A program made the position numbers and the translations under genes. Below, piece after piece: positions 63,197 through 64,000 of a stretch of 64,000 bases of DNA. Below the pieces are notes generated by a model, which saw only the letters and a list, made by a program, of their open reading frames with translations, searched no databases and had not been told where the DNA came from. How positions within the stretch are numbered: position 1 is the stretch's first letter; each line of letters starts with the position of its first letter. This DNA is from Stenotrophomonas maltophilia (GTDB lineage: Bacteria > Pseudomonadota > Gammaproteobacteria > Xanthomonadales > Xanthomonadaceae). Where the stretch lies: positions 637,027-701,026 of the forward strand of contig FOZF01000002.1 in NCBI GenBank assembly GCA_900113425.1, written 5' to 3'.

Positions 63197-64000
63197 ATGG
63201 ACACGTTCTCTCCCGCTGCCGGCGGCCTGGCCTGGACCTTCGACCCCGATCTGCTGCGCCGGCATGACCGGCCCGGACCGCGCTACACCTCGTATCCGAC
63301 CGCTCCGCACTTCCACGATGGTTTCGGCGCGCCCGCACTGCGCCAGGCGATCGCGGACAGCGACGTGCTGGCGCGCGCGCTGTCGCTGTACGTGCATGTC
63401 CCGTTCTGCTCCAGCCCGTGTTTCTACTGCGGCTGCAACCGGGTGATCACCCGTGATCGAAGCCGTGGCCACAGCTATGTCTCACGGGTCCTGGCCGAGG
63501 CCGATCTGCTGGCGCCGCAGTTCCAGAAGGGCCGTGAGGTGATCCAGCTGCACCTGGGGGGCGGAACCCCGAATTTCCTTGACGCCGAGGCGATGACCAC
63601 GCTGATCGATGGCCTTCGCCGGCGTTTTGACTTCAGCTGCTCGGCCGAGCGCGATTTCTCGATCGAGCTTGATCCACGCTTCATCGAAACGCGTGACGTG
63701 GCGATGCTGGCACGGCTGGGCTTCAATCGCGCCAGCCTGGGCGTGCAGGACTTCGATCCCTCGGTCCAGGCGTCGATCAACCGCGTGCAGGGGGTGCAGC
63801 AGACCCTGGACATCCTGCGTGCCTGTCGTGACAGCGGCATGCGCTCGGTCAACGTGGATCTCATCTACGGGCTGCCAGGACAGAGCCAGGAAGGATTCGG
63901 CCGCACCCTCGAGCAGGTGCTGGCGCTGCGGCCGGACCGACTGGCGGTGTATGGCTACGCGCACCTGCCGCATCTGTTCCGCGCGCAACGGCAGATCGAC
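63197..64000 (+). CDS. hemN: Oxygen-independent coproporphyrinogen III oxidase (3' end outside window)
   Basis: The first 268 residues of a radical SAM enzyme that makes protoporphyrinogen IX without oxygen. The motif Y-V-H-V-P-F-C71-S-S-P-C75-F-Y-C78-G-C80-N gives the HemN CX3CX2CXC cluster site. Further matches are H-L-G-G-G-T-P, S-I-E-L-D-P-R, S-L-G-V-Q-D-F-D and D-L-I-Y-G-L-P-G-Q. The frame is open to the last base. Placed with a CcoG-like gene and an Anr box, it fits microaerobic heme supply. Confidence 0.97.
   Translation, partial: MDTFSPAAGGLAWTFDPDLLRRHDRPGPRYTSYPTAPHFHDGFGAPALRQAIADSDVLARALSLYVHVPFCSSPCFYCGCNRVITRDRSRGHSYVSRVLAEADLLAPQFQKGREVIQLHLGGGTPNFLDAEAMTTLIDGLRRRFDFSCSAERDFSIELDPRFIETRDVAMLARLGFNRASLGVQDFDPSVQASINRVQGVQQTLDILRACRDSGMRSVNVDLIYGLPGQSQEGFGRTLEQVLALRPDRLAVYGYAHLPHLFRAQRQID

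Overview
The window is a high-GC gammaproteobacterial chromosome segment. Gene content and order (petABC-sspA-sspB, exbBD-msbA-lpxK-kdsB, a minor-pilin/pilY1 operon near uvrB, an Oar-like TonB-dependent receptor) and palindromic repeats ending in GTAG point to Stenotrophomonas or a close Xanthomonadaceae relative. This assignment is by recognition, not by a database search. No intact prophage, insertion sequence, CRISPR array or rRNA operon was seen.

Layout. 1-2.9 kb: the C-terminal part of a phospholipase D-family protein, translationally coupled to a lower-GC secreted protein (candidate type VI lipase effector and immunity protein). 3-18.2 kb: housekeeping genes, namely miaB, a GST, a WYL regulator, a lytic transglycosylase, the cytochrome bc1 operon petABC, sspA-sspB, nadC with a Trm112-like gene, purEK, Fe-type superoxide dismutase, a monothiol glutaredoxin and an SDR-like protein lacking catalytic residues. 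18.4-23.3 kb: an Oar-like receptor and ppnN. 23.5-31.2 kb: a type IV pilus minor-pilin operon (fimT, pilV, pilW, pilX, pilY1, pilE), then tRNA-Asn, an orphan pseudopilin, uvrB and two identical tRNA-Val genes. 34.5-38.5 kb: small secreted or membrane proteins and a MipA/OmpV protein divergent from a two-component system. 38.5-49.4 kb: comEC, exbB/exbD, msbA, lpxK, kdsB, a low-MW phosphatase, an NHL-repeat protein and uvrC, many with overlapping stop/start codons. 49.4-54.5 kb: pgsA, four tRNA-Gly(GCC) copies and tRNA-Cys, with a lone gene for an unrecognised 1103-residue protein between the second and third tRNA-Gly.

54.7-56.7 kb is an accessory island of lower GC. It holds a 229-residue protein with a double-glycine (C39-type) leader and a JAMM/MPN-like HSHP motif, overlapping by 4 bp a gene for a small secreted protein. 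I read this as a candidate exported peptidase toxin with its periplasmic immunity protein, and it is the best candidate here for an undescribed system. 56.7-60.6 kb: a hydrolase, a DUF6265-type protein, an AraC regulator, a fluoride channel gene (crcB) preceded by a recognisable fluoride riboswitch, and a divergent CI/Cro-like regulator pair without a phage. 60.9-64 kb: a small unknown gene with a palindromic promoter, then an oxygen-limitation cluster: a shortened CcoG-like ferredoxin protein, a truncated hemoglobin and hemN (cut by the window end). Two TTGAT-N4-(A/G)TCAA Anr/FNR boxes mark this cluster.
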